Source: Sphingorhabdus sp. Alg231-15
GTDB lineage: Bacteria; Pseudomonadota; Alphaproteobacteria; Sphingomonadales; Sphingomonadaceae
Direction of reading: 5' to 3'
NCBI RefSeq assembly: GCF_900149705.1
Contig: NZ_LT703001.1
Location: 1,364,001 to 1,428,000, forward strand
DNA: 64,000 bases
Numbering within the stretch: position 1 is the first letter of the stretch; every line of letters starts with the position of its first letter. This document shows, one piece after another, positions 8,814 through 17,027 of this stretch. Both the position numbers and the translations under genes were made by a program. The notes beneath the pieces are model-generated. The model ran no database searches, was not told the origin of the DNA, and saw only the letters and a program-made list of their open reading frames with translations.

Positions 8814-8846
8814 CCCGGCCCTGAAGACCATCAGGACCGGGTTTTT
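8814..8846 (+). terminator. Rho-independent terminator of the peptide operon
   Basis: Stem CCCGGCCCTGA / TCAGGACCGGG (one mismatch), loop of 6 nt, followed by TTTTT. It lies 29 nt after the third peptide gene. Confidence 0.85.
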
Positions 8847-8888
8847 CATTTGTTGAGTGAATTCAATCACAGGCTACAACCTGATCGT

Positions 8889-9281
8889 TTATCGGCAGCG
8901 CAATTCTCCGCGATCAATTTCCCGTCCCAATAGCGCACCGCCAGCAGCACCCAATACAGTTCCAACGGTACGGTCGCGGCCACCATCAATTTCTCTGCCA
9001 AGCAAAGCTCCGACCGCACCGCCGATAATTAATCCCACCGTGCCATCATCACGCTTACAGCGATAGCGACCATCGCGACCTCGCCAGTAGCGATCTCCTC
9101 GCTTCATACGACGCGGTTTATAGTAGCGATCATCATCATCGTCATCCCAGTCATCGTCACTGACCCGGTAGAATCCAGCTACCGGGCCACCATGACCATT
9201 GTAGCCATCCGCGTCGGCCAGCGCCGGCGTGGCTGGCAGAAATAAAGTCGCGGCGGCAATACCCATAAATATCTTCTGCAT
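8889..9281 (-). CDS. Glycine-zipper 2TM envelope protein with Asp-rich segment
   Basis: 130 residues, with GGGAG 6 nt before the ATG. A signal peptide (MGIAAATLFLPATPALA) is followed by an acidic run of ten Asp around DDDWDDDDDDRYY, then Arg/Tyr-rich sequence, and finally two glycine-zipper hairpins (GLIIGGAVGALLGREID and GTVLGAAGGALLGREID). Same domain family as the protein at 6279-6704, but here the low-complexity part is acidic first and basic later. Predicted to be exported and inserted in the envelope. The precise role of this family is unknown. Confidence 0.8.
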   Translation of the reverse strand: MQKIFMGIAAATLFLPATPALADADGYNGHGGPVAGFYRVSDDDWDDDDDDRYYKPRRMKRGDRYWRGRDGRYRCKRDDGTVGLIIGGAVGALLGREIDGGRDRTVGTVLGAAGGALLGREIDRGELRCR

Positions 9282-9417
9282 GTCAAACTCCCTTGGTTGC
9301 GTCTGATTGTCAGGAATATGGCCTCCAATATGAACGGAACACGACAGAACCGTTCAGACAGGCAGGCTAGCGATCAACAGAAAGAAGGGTGCGACGAAAC
9401 GTCGGCAATCATACCGC

Positions 9418-9990
9418 TTACTGACAAGCTTTCAGAAATTTGGCCAATGCATCCCCCGAACCATTGAGGTGAATACTGAACTTGCTGCCATTGAGATTTA
9501 CATAAGCCCGGCTACCATCCGCCAAGGCAGAAAAAAGGATATGTGAATTGATCAAACTAAATTGCGGCATGTGATAAGTCTCTCCCTCTAGACTGGTCGG
9601 CAACATGCGCGCCAATATTCCGATCGAACGCCGATCATCAATGCGGATGGAAAAGCCAAATTGATCGCCCGCCTCCATTTCTTCAGGTGCTGCGATGATC
9701 ATATTTGCGATCCGGGAACTGCCATCAGACTGTTTTTGACAGGTCATCCTCCAAAGCTCGTTGTCCGTTTGCGGAACTTGAAAGGCCAAATGCGGTTTCT
9801 CATCACCATGGATATAATGCCAAACCATCCCAGCGGCCTGCCCTGCATCAGGATAGTCCTCCAGCGATGGCGTATCGACTTTGACGACCTCCGCCTCCGC
9901 TGCGCGTCCCACTTCTGTGAAAAATGGCGCTGCGATTAGCGCCAATATGGGAGTAGCTAGTCGTAAGATGGCTGGTAGTTTTTCTGTCAT
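9418..9990 (-). CDS. Exported protein of unknown function
   Basis: 190 residues with an N-terminal hydrophobic segment (ILRLATPILALIAAPFF) and a likely cleavage after GRAAEA. The mature part is soluble, with one Cys in the middle (MTCQ) and one near the end (KACQ), which could form a disulfide in the periplasm. No family recognised. It lies alone between minus-strand envelope genes. Confidence 0.65.
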   Translation of the reverse strand: MTEKLPAILRLATPILALIAAPFFTEVGRAAEAEVVKVDTPSLEDYPDAGQAAGMVWHYIHGDEKPHLAFQVPQTDNELWRMTCQKQSDGSSRIANMIIAAPEEMEAGDQFGFSIRIDDRRSIGILARMLPTSLEGETYHMPQFSLINSHILFSALADGSRAYVNLNGSKFSIHLNGSGDALAKFLKACQ

Positions 9991-10178
9991 GCTATGCGAC
10001 CTAACATCGAGATTAGTTCCCTGTTCAGCAGAGATAGATTCATAATGGGTGGAATGTCAGCAACATCAAGGCCTTGGCTTTACCAAATGCGGCCAATCAT
10101 CACATTATGCCCTGCGAACCCCGGTCCTGACCACCAGAAGCCCGCATAACTGCTAACAAGGTCGCATCTGGATTGATA

Positions 10179-10844
10179 TTAGCTTCGATTGAGCCGCAAT
10201 GCCGCGGTCACAAACAGGGCTGCACCGAATAGCTCCAAGGTTTCCTCGGCAAAGCGCAAAGCCTCCATCACATCCAGTATCACGGCCAAACCAATCACCA
10301 GCAGTGCCACTGCGAGAGTAGGCCTTCCGCGATCCGCCATGAACCACAACGCAATCCGGGACAGATGACCACTGCGATAAGCCAACAATCCTGTCACCAC
10401 CGGCAAAATGATCACCAAACCGATTACCAGCGGCAGGAAGCCCTTGGCGGCGGCGGTGCGATAGGCGATCATCACCAGATCCTGCACGCCGTCCAGCTCT
10501 CCACCGCCCTGCATTGCTGGCATTGAAAAGCCGATATGCCGGGCGCCAAAGCTGATCTCGCTAAGGCAAGCCAACAGCGCCAGACTGCAAAACAGAAATC
10601 CGATCCAGGTGCGGAACAACTGTCTGTGTAAACCGACCAGCAAAGCGGCCAGAAACAGCAATGCCGCGGTCATTTCCACGATGCCATCCTCGCGAAAAAA
10701 TGGACCATGGCGGAAATCTACCGACACTATTGCCAGCATCAGCACCGCCAGTCCGGCCACGGTATAGACCGCCAATTCATGTCTCAACCTGATCACCGGA
10801 ACAGTTTCATGACAGTTTTGTGAAATGTAAACCAGCGGTGGCAC
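10179..10844 (-). CDS. Multi-pass membrane protein, unknown
   Basis: Up to 221 residues with five or six hydrophobic helices (for example VYTVAGLAVLMLAIVSV, MTAALLFLAALLVGL, FLPLVIGLVIILPVVTGLL). The motif FFREDGIVEMTAA after the first helix looks like a conserved functional loop seen in some proteobacterial integral membrane proteins. The start is uncertain: the GTG at 10844 has no ribosome site, and a GTG at 10796 would also keep all helices. Function not assignable. Confidence 0.65.
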   Translation of the reverse strand: MPPLVYISQNCHETVPVIRLRHELAVYTVAGLAVLMLAIVSVDFRHGPFFREDGIVEMTAALLFLAALLVGLHRQLFRTWIGFLFCSLALLACLSEISFGARHIGFSMPAMQGGGELDGVQDLVMIAYRTAAAKGFLPLVIGLVIILPVVTGLLAYRSGHLSRIALWFMADRGRPTLAVALLVIGLAVILDVMEALRFAEETLELFGAALFVTAALRLNRS

Positions 10845-11010
10845 AAATTACCGGGGATCACCGCGAACCAGCCCCACCCTGCCCGATTTGATTTTGCAGA
10901 AGGAGGCAGAGCCAGGCGGTGCATAATCTAAGCGACGAAGCGATGCGTAGGAAAGGCTCTTTCTGCTGGCGAAGCGCATAAATATGCTAGTCCGCCATCA
11001 TATACGCGGC

Positions 11011-11511
11011 TTACATGCCTTCGTGATCATAGCTGATGACGCGGGCGATCTGCCATCCTGCGGCGCTGGTGCTTGTGCGTTTCCACAGATGCATGAACAC
11101 GCCTTTCTCGCGGGCGATGCTGGACCCGTCGGGCATGACTTGATGAAATTCATGCCGGCCCTGCTGCATCGCGCCATAGTCACCGATCATATGTGTCGAC
11201 AGGCTTTCTGCAACGAGTACCCGCTTGCCGCCACCGCAATCTTTCTTCACATCCGCGATAAAGGCCTCACTGGTAGTATAGGACAGGCCATCGCGGTCAT
11301 GATAGAATTCCATGTCATCGGCCAGCAGCTCTTCCAGGACCGTCATGTCACAATCCTCAAACGCCGCCTTGAACAATCGCGCGTCCAACGCTGCAAGATC
11401 AGCGGCAACAGATTCCTGCGTTTCCGCCGGCTCAGTCTGGGCATTGGCTCCGGTAGAAAGCGCGCCGGTGGCAAGAGCGGCGGTCGAAAGAATCTTTTGT
11501 GTGCGTGTCAT
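11011..11511 (-). CDS. Exported SnoaL/DUF4440-like (NTF2 fold) protein
   Basis: 166 residues from ATG 11511, which has an AGGGG site 8-12 nt upstream; the frame runs back to 11550 without one. A signal peptide (LSTAALATGALSTGANA) leads into an NTF2-like domain: an Ala-rich helix with LDARLFKAAFEDCD, then LEELLADDMEFYHDRDGL, and the end WQIARVISYDHEGM. This is the shape of the DUF4440/SnoaL-like family of small cone-shaped pockets, here exported to the periplasm. Ligand unknown. Confidence 0.75.
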   Translation of the reverse strand: MTRTQKILSTAALATGALSTGANAQTEPAETQESVAADLAALDARLFKAAFEDCDMTVLEELLADDMEFYHDRDGLSYTTSEAFIADVKKDCGGGKRVLVAESLSTHMIGDYGAMQQGRHEFHQVMPDGSSIAREKGVFMHLWKRTSTSAAGWQIARVISYDHEGM

Positions 11512-11623
11512 ATTTTGGTCCCCTTGGAGATGCAGGACCAGGACGGCCATGCTGTATTATTGTTGCATAACACCAATACAGCATGGGTCAAATGATTTTC
11601 GAAATGCTCTTTGCCTTTCCCGA

Positions 11624-12658
11624 CTATTCCACCTGTTCCACTTGCTCTTCCTGTTCCACCTGCTCTTCCGGGGCTTTCCCGCGCAGGGCGTCAATTTCGG
11701 CCTGGCGTTGTTTCAGGTAAAGCTCCCGCGTGGCGGCGTAGGGGTCATTGCTATCACGCAGCTTTTTAATCTGCTCATCCAGCTCGGCGCGAGTATCGAG
11801 CGAAGTGATAATCCCGGCCGGCAGGGTGTAGACAAGCTGGTTAAACGGCTTTCCGACTGCAACCGGCAAAACCGAAAGATCGACAACCCGACCGAATAAA
11901 TCACGAACGGTGGTTGGTCCGATCAACGGCAGGAACAGAAACGGCCCCGGCTCGACACCATAATAGCCCAGCGTATTGGCAAAACCGTTTTGACGCTTGG
12001 GCAAATTGAACGGCGGCTTCTTGGCGACATCCACCAGCCCGCCAATACCGATGGTCGAGTTGATGGTGAAGCGGCCCAGTGTTTCCATCGCCTTACCGGG
12101 CTTGAGTTGCAGCAGATAGTTCAGGAAAACGATCGGCTCACCAAGATTGCTAAGAAAATTCGAAAGACCGCTCCGAACCGGACCCGGTACCGTATCTTCA
12201 TAGGCTAACGCGACCGGACCGACCACGGCCTCGTCGACATTCTGGATGGTTGCGAAAGTATCTGCGTTTAACTCTTGCAGGGGATCGCTCTTGGGCGGAG
12301 CCGGGCGGGCGGTTACGACAATCTCATTGCCATCGACCTGATCGTCCATCGGGCCGGTGTCTGCGGCGGATGGATCAGCAGGCAAGAGCGGATCATCGAG
12401 CGCAGGCGGACTTGCCGCTGGCTCCAGAGGCACGGGCCAAGGAACGGGAGCTGGCGGCTCTGCTTCGCCGGGTGCAATTGCAAGAGCACCAAATAGCTGC
12501 GCCTGCGCCGACAGCGCCACCGGTGAGGCGGGCGCGCGCAAATCCTGCATCTCGGCGGGTGCTACATCAAAGGGATGAGCCGCAAGGGCTGGTGGGGGTG
12601 TGGCGGTTACCGGCGCTTGAGCCAGCGCCACGGCAATCGCAAATTCCGAAAAACTCAA
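11624..12658 (-). CDS. MlaA/VacJ-family phospholipid transport protein
   Basis: 344 residues. The C-terminal half (about 140-310) has the MlaA signature: FLNYLLQLKPGKAMETLGRF, NSTIGIGGLVDVA, TLGYYGVEPGPFLFLPLIGP and TVRDLFGR. MlaA sits in the outer membrane and removes mislocalised phospholipid from the outer leaflet, passing it to MlaC. The first 130 residues are unusual: Pro/Ala-rich low complexity with an EIVVTAR motif. There is no obvious lipobox. The tail ends in EQV/EEQ repeats (EEQVEQEEQVEQVE). The start is a TTG at 12658 and is uncertain. No other mla gene is nearby. Confidence 0.85.
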   Translation of the reverse strand: MSFSEFAIAVALAQAPVTATPPPALAAHPFDVAPAEMQDLRAPASPVALSAQAQLFGALAIAPGEAEPPAPVPWPVPLEPAASPPALDDPLLPADPSAADTGPMDDQVDGNEIVVTARPAPPKSDPLQELNADTFATIQNVDEAVVGPVALAYEDTVPGPVRSGLSNFLSNLGEPIVFLNYLLQLKPGKAMETLGRFTINSTIGIGGLVDVAKKPPFNLPKRQNGFANTLGYYGVEPGPFLFLPLIGPTTVRDLFGRVVDLSVLPVAVGKPFNQLVYTLPAGIITSLDTRAELDEQIKKLRDSNDPYAATRELYLKQRQAEIDALRGKAPEEQVEQEEQVEQVE

Positions 12659-12823
12659 TCCTATAACCTATCTTCTGTTCGTATCGTTTCCGGAATTGGA
12701 AACCCGTCGACTAGTCTTTCTCCCTCCAAAACAAGCGTATAGAACGAGCGGCGCTGGCGCAAGATGCCAAATTCGGCCAGCGGCAGAACGACCCCGTGCA
12801 GCGATAAGATTGCCGCGGTCAGT

Positions 12824-13231
12824 TTATTGGCCGGCATCCCTTTCCCGCTCCGACCGCGTCAGCATCCAGGCCAGCAGAAAGAGCACGGCCCAGACACCGT
12901 CGATCATCGCACCGAAAAACGGCCCACCCTCCGCGAGACGGCCACTGCTAAACAGCCACAGCGCTGGCACGAAAAAGGCCAGCTTCTCGAGCACCGCCAC
13001 CAGCATCAACGGGCGATAGCGTACCGGGTCGATGGCAATCAGAATGAAGATGATCTGGAACACCAGGGCAACCCCATGAAAACCATAGTAAAATTCAGGA
13101 TGCGTGATGGCTGGCGGCATTGCGGTGTTGAACTGCGCTTCGCCGAACAGGCCGAGCAACAATACCAGAATGCCATAAAGCGCGGCGAGCGCGAAGAGGA
13201 TGCGGGCGATTGATTTGCTATTCAAGTTCAC
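12824..13231 (-). CDS. Four-helix membrane protein, unknown
   Basis: 135 residues with four hydrophobic helices (ILFALAALYGILVLLLGLF, FHGVALVFQIIFILIAI, LMLVAVLEKLAFFVPALWL, MIDGVWAVLFLLAWML). The GTG start overlaps the upstream stop by 4 nt (GTGA), so it is translationally coupled to the HTH gene before it. No family assigned with confidence. Confidence 0.72.
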   Translation of the reverse strand: MNLNSKSIARILFALAALYGILVLLLGLFGEAQFNTAMPPAITHPEFYYGFHGVALVFQIIFILIAIDPVRYRPLMLVAVLEKLAFFVPALWLFSSGRLAEGGPFFGAMIDGVWAVLFLLAWMLTRSERERDAGQ

Positions 13232-13755
13232 AGTGAAGACCCCTTTTTGCTGCTATGGTCCGCCGCGAAATCATCCCAATGGTCCTCCGGTGACGCCACC
13301 ATGTCAAGACGCGATATGGCGGCCAAAAGCGCCTGAATATAAGGCTGTTGCAGCGTCCCGACATAGCGACCGGCGTGCAACATCGGGCGATAACGACCGA
13401 CCCGGATGCGCTGAAACAGTTTTTCTAGTGTGACCTTTGCCTTTTGCTTGCCCGCTCCGTCCGAAGAGGCCGGGCCCTGCAATATGAAATCCCACGCCGC
13501 GACAAATTCCTCCGCTCCCGGCTTGCTACGCAGGCGATAGGCACTCTCGCGGCTCATCCCCACCCGCGCTGCTGCCTGTTGGACGCAGCGCGTTTCGGCA
13601 AGATAGCCGATAAACTCCGCCTGCCGGACCGGCGTCCACCCATCCAGCCGCACCCGCAGCTCGGCCGGGGTAAAGGCAGGAATGCGCGATATCCGCCGGT
13701 TCTGCACAGTGGCGCTGCGCGGATCGGGTTTGGTATGGAGGCTTTGGTCTTGCAT
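13228..13755 (-). CDS. Helix-turn-helix domain protein
   Basis: 175 residues. The central part RQAEFIGYLAETRCVQQAAA followed by RVGMSRESAYRLRSKPGA reads as a helix-turn-helix of the kind found in phage terminase small subunits and related sphingomonad proteins (about residues 43-80). The remainder is basic, with no second recognised domain. It is the first gene of a two-gene operon with the four-helix membrane protein. A DNA-binding role is inferred from the motif only. Confidence 0.65.
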   Translation of the reverse strand: MQDQSLHTKPDPRSATVQNRRISRIPAFTPAELRVRLDGWTPVRQAEFIGYLAETRCVQQAAARVGMSRESAYRLRSKPGAEEFVAAWDFILQGPASSDGAGKQKAKVTLEKLFQRIRVGRYRPMLHAGRYVGTLQQPYIQALLAAISRLDMVASPEDHWDDFAADHSSKKGSSL

Positions 13756-13981
13756 GCGCCCGATTAAGGCACAAATCGGTGCGTGTAGGAAAGCGGTTTT
13801 ATGAAACGCGAATGACGGATGGCCGTGAACCCATGTCCCAAATCGGGACCCTCAGCTTTATCGCCCCGAATCAGTTGTTCGCATCTGCGGAAAATGTTAA
13901 CAGTTTGTTAGGGTTCGCAAAAACTTCGCGCCAATCGGCGTTATAACTTGGCCTTCTGGTCAAGATCTATGGGGATTTTTA

Positions 13982-14572
13982 ATGAAGAAATTGATATTTG
14001 GCTCTGCTGCTGTTGCAGCTATGGCTTTGGCTGCACCAGCACAGGCTGCGGTTATTTCGTTTGATGATCTAGGCGGTTCTAATGGCGATGTCTTTACCGG
14101 TCCTTATATGGAAGATGGTTTCACCGTCGACACCGCTGGCGGCGATGTCTTTGAAGGACATATCTTTGGTAACCCTGCCCCTAGCCTGGTTGTTGGCTCG
14201 GTCTTTGGCGGCGGCAGTTTCGGTGTGGTCCGGGTAGTCGGTGGCATCTTCAACTTCAATTCTTTCGACTTTGTGTCGCAGGGCGCAGCGGGCGATTATC
14301 AGGTTAACGGATTTCTCGGCGGAAACTCCGTCTTTTCCTTGAATGGCAGCCTGTCTCCTAGCGGTTTTACAACCATTGCTGGCGTTGGCGGCAATATCGA
14401 TGAACTCGATTTTATCCTGACCGCCAATGGCACGTCGGTGAATCTTGACAATATCGATGTTTCGACCGCAGTGCCGGAGCCAGCGACTTGGGCATTCATG
14501 ATCCTCGGCTTCGGTGCAATCGGCGGTGCGCTGCGTCGTCGCAAGGCCAACGTGAAAGTCAGCTACGCTTAA
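13982..14572 (+). CDS. PEP-CTERM sorting-domain secreted protein
   Basis: 196 residues. A signal peptide (FGSAAVAAMALAAPAQAA) is followed by a Gly/Phe/Asn-rich beta-type body and the tripartite C-terminal signal: VPEPATWAFMILGFG, a short helix, and the basic RRRKA. This is the substrate signature of the exosortase (EpsH/Xrt) pathway, which cuts at PEP and delivers proteins to the cell surface or EPS. No exosortase gene lies in the window. Monocistronic, with a strong terminator. The surface function is unknown. Confidence 0.9.
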   Translation: MKKLIFGSAAVAAMALAAPAQAAVISFDDLGGSNGDVFTGPYMEDGFTVDTAGGDVFEGHIFGNPAPSLVVGSVFGGGSFGVVRVVGGIFNFNSFDFVSQGAAGDYQVNGFLGGNSVFSLNGSLSPSGFTTIAGVGGNIDELDFILTANGTSVNLDNIDVSTAVPEPATWAFMILGFGAIGGALRRRKANVKVSYA

Positions 14573-14596
14573 TCCGCGCTGACAGATGAAACATAC

Positions 14597-14629
14597 AAAC
14601 CCTGCCGGAGCGATCCGGCGGGGTTTTTT
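14597..14629 (+). terminator. Rho-independent terminator after the PEP-CTERM gene
   Basis: Stem CCTGCCGG / CCGGCGGG with one G-U pair, extended by AAAC/GTTT at the base, 6-nt loop, then TTTTTT. It lies 25 nt after the stop. Confidence 0.88.
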
Positions 14630-14776
14630 GTGGGTGGTGGCTTATAGGAAGCCCCTTCCCACTAGATTGCACCTAAACTGTTAGAACCATTCATTATTTA
14701 CATTCCGTGACATTGTTCCACTTGCTCGCTCAATGTAAAAATGCTGCATTTTGAGTCAGTATAAAGGGGAAAGTAA

Positions 14777-15613
14777 ATGACCAAGAATTCAACGCTGACC
14801 GCAATCGCCGCGGCCACCTGTTTCGTATCCACACCGGCCATGGCCCAAGAGGCCGCGGACACTAACGAAGGCACAGAGGCCGCGGCCATCGAAATTGTGG
14901 TAGACGACAGCGTTCCAGGGGACGAAATATTGGACGTTTCCCCCATGCCGGAGCCGCCCGCGCCAACCTATAAACTGGCCGCCGATGGATCGGTCTGCGA
15001 GCTGCATGTCTGGCCGACCGAAAATTATATCGGCATCAATACCGGGCTACTATCCGGCTTCGGCATTGTCGGTGCGCTTGCGGATCAGGCCGCGCACAAG
15101 AACCGGGTCGCCACGGTCAAGGATCTGATGAAGGACTATCTGGGCCCTGAAGTCCAGATGGAGGAATTGAACAAGCTGGGCATTAACGAGACGCTGAAAC
15201 TGGATGGCTATAAAATCATCGTGCAGGAACCAACGCCGTTTAACGAGGATGCCAAGGAAGACCCGGAGCTGAAAGCCAAGATCAAGGCAATGAACAAGAC
15301 GATCAAGGCCAAGAAGCGCCTCACCGACTCCACCGCGCCCTGCTATGCCGAACTGACCACCACGCATATTTTCTATCACAAGGCGATGATGTACGGCAGC
15401 AACCTGTTCACCGGTTGGATCTACCGCGAATTTGACGGCGACACGCAAACCAAGGTCGGCAAAGGCCAGGTGAAAAACCCGCTGGAATATTTTCCGCCGA
15501 AAACCGAGGAAGATATCGAAAAAGCCCAGATCGAATTGCGCGACGCCTATGCCAAGGATTTCGCGGAATATGTCGAGAAAAAAGTGTTCAAGAAGAAACG
15601 CAAGAAGCGCTGA
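14777..15613 (+). CDS. Exported protein of unknown function, Lys-rich C-terminus
   Basis: 278 residues. A signal peptide ends near STPAMAQEA, followed by an acidic linker to about residue 60. The folded part contains SVCELHVWPTENYIGINTGL and later TAPCYAELTTTHIFYHKAM; two cysteines could pair. The end is extremely basic (FKKKRKKR). AAAGGGGAAAG just before the ATG is a strong ribosome site. No family recognised. Probably periplasmic or envelope-bound. Confidence 0.7.
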   Translation: MTKNSTLTAIAAATCFVSTPAMAQEAADTNEGTEAAAIEIVVDDSVPGDEILDVSPMPEPPAPTYKLAADGSVCELHVWPTENYIGINTGLLSGFGIVGALADQAAHKNRVATVKDLMKDYLGPEVQMEELNKLGINETLKLDGYKIIVQEPTPFNEDAKEDPELKAKIKAMNKTIKAKKRLTDSTAPCYAELTTTHIFYHKAMMYGSNLFTGWIYREFDGDTQTKVGKGQVKNPLEYFPPKTEEDIEKAQIELRDAYAKDFAEYVEKKVFKKKRKKR

Positions 15614-15738
15614 GGCGAAGGAATGATGGGGCGGTGTCTTTGATGCCCCCTATCACGTCTCAACAGGAAACCAGCAGAAGAACGGTTCGCCGGAATTGGC
15701 GGACCGCCGCCGTAATCCATATTTAACCGGCATCCTTT

Positions 15739-16197
15739 ATGATCGGCGATATGGACTGGTTTATCACCATCTTGCTGGCGACCGCCATTTTTGCGACGCT
15801 GATTTCCGTGGGGATCGGCTTCGACACCATGCACCGCTTTAGCCCTGCGCTGGCGCAGCTGGTGCGCAGTGATTACTCGGCGATGGAACGCCATTATGAC
15901 CATCTTGGCCAACAGGCCGATGACGGCGGTATCCGGTTCAAACGGGTCAGCATGCGGATAGAATTTGATACGCCCGGCCAACAGAAAGTCCGCGCCCATC
16001 ACAAAAGATGGGAAGTCTCCGGAGAGCGCCAGAAAAGCTGTTACTTCATCTGGTTTGATAAAGAGGACCCGCAAAAAACAACCGCATACGGCCCCGGCTT
16101 CTGGCTGGTCATCGCGACGGCCAGCGCGAGTATCGCGGTGACGATCATGCTTGATCCTGTGGGGTGGGAGGAGATGGTTAGGGGGTTTTGGGTTTAG
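15739..16197 (+). CDS. Small two-TM membrane protein, unknown
   Basis: 152 residues with an N-terminal helix (WFITILLATAIFATLISVGIG) and a C-terminal helix (FWLVIATASASIAVTIML) flanking a basic, soluble middle of about 95 residues. The complementary strand carries a longer open frame, but that frame has Arg/His-rich nonsense composition. No family recognised. Confidence 0.65.
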   Translation: MIGDMDWFITILLATAIFATLISVGIGFDTMHRFSPALAQLVRSDYSAMERHYDHLGQQADDGGIRFKRVSMRIEFDTPGQQKVRAHHKRWEVSGERQKSCYFIWFDKEDPQKTTAYGPGFWLVIATASASIAVTIMLDPVGWEEMVRGFWV

Positions 16198-16325
16198 TTT
16201 ATCCCGCTGCGCCAATGGCAGAGAGCGGGATGATAAATGGCGGTGATGGATAGCGTACATAATAGTCAATATTGGCCAACCCGATAGACTATTGAACACG
16301 AGCTAAAGCACTCTATTGAGTTATA

Positions 16326-17021
16326 ATGCAAATCATCGAATCTACGGTCTTTGGGGTCCGGAGCGCCATCTTTCGCTTTGAGAATGCTGAGCGATCATCA
16401 AGCTTTACACTGTTTCCGATGGTTCATGTTGCAGACCGATCATTCTATGATGAAGTCTTGAAACGGCTTGCGAGCTGCGATGTAATCTTGACGGAAGGTG
16501 TCCGGACTAAGACGGGAACGCTTCTTACAGCATCCTACCGCTATTTTACAAAAAATCAAAAGCTCGGCTTGGTGCTCCAATCAACAATGTCATTGGATAA
16601 TCTAACCGCAGATATCAGACATGCAGATGTTGCTTCGGGTGACTTCTCGAAAAAGTGGGCAGAATTGCCGTTTCTCCCGCGCTTTCTTATTCCTATAATC
16701 GCTCCTGTTTACGGCCTGTATTTACGGTATTTTGGGACAAGGGAATCCATTGGCAAAAGCATGGGTCTTGACCTCCATGACCATAATGACGCAATTCTGG
16801 ATGACAATGAGATCGTCGAAAAAATGGAAGAAGTAATTCTGGACTGGAGAGACAAACATCTCATTGGAATCATAAACGGTCACATTCAGCAGACTGAAGA
16901 TGACAAAAAATCTGTCGGCATTGTTTTTGGGGCACGGCATATGAGAGCCGTCATCCATCACCTGCACAAACAAAACTACAAAGTGACTCGTTCTGATTGG
17001 GCTAGCGTAATTAGATATTAA
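16326..17021 (+). CDS. TraB/PrgY-like (TIKI superfamily) protein, AT-rich
   Basis: 231 residues. The start TLFPMVHVADRSFYDEVLKR with DVILTEGV matches the pattern of TraB/TIKI/ChaN-type putative metal-dependent peptidases (first His after a strand, then a Glu in ILTEG). The late GIVFGARHMRAVIHHL corresponds to their second GxxH motif. A hydrophobic piece (LPRFLIPIIAPVYGLYL, about 125) may touch the membrane. Base composition is visibly more AT-rich than the flanking genes, with more AAA and AAT codons, so recent transfer is possible. The assignment rests on motif order only. Confidence 0.55.
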   Translation: MQIIESTVFGVRSAIFRFENAERSSSFTLFPMVHVADRSFYDEVLKRLASCDVILTEGVRTKTGTLLTASYRYFTKNQKLGLVLQSTMSLDNLTADIRHADVASGDFSKKWAELPFLPRFLIPIIAPVYGLYLRYFGTRESIGKSMGLDLHDHNDAILDDNEIVEKMEEVILDWRDKHLIGIINGHIQQTEDDKKSVGIVFGARHMRAVIHHLHKQNYKVTRSDWASVIRY

Positions 17022-17027
17022 GCACCC

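Noticed and set aside
13900-13981. Sigma-54 promoter for the PEP-CTERM gene
   Set aside because: No TGGCAC-N5-TTGC-like element with the right spacing was found.
14705-14730. Shared word TGTTCCACTTGCTC with the MlaA gene end
   Set aside because: A 14-nt match in different contexts, one of them a coding repeat; likely chance.
15547-16299. 250-residue minus-strand frame
   Set aside because: Arg/His-rich and without a start site; the plus-strand membrane protein is a better fit.
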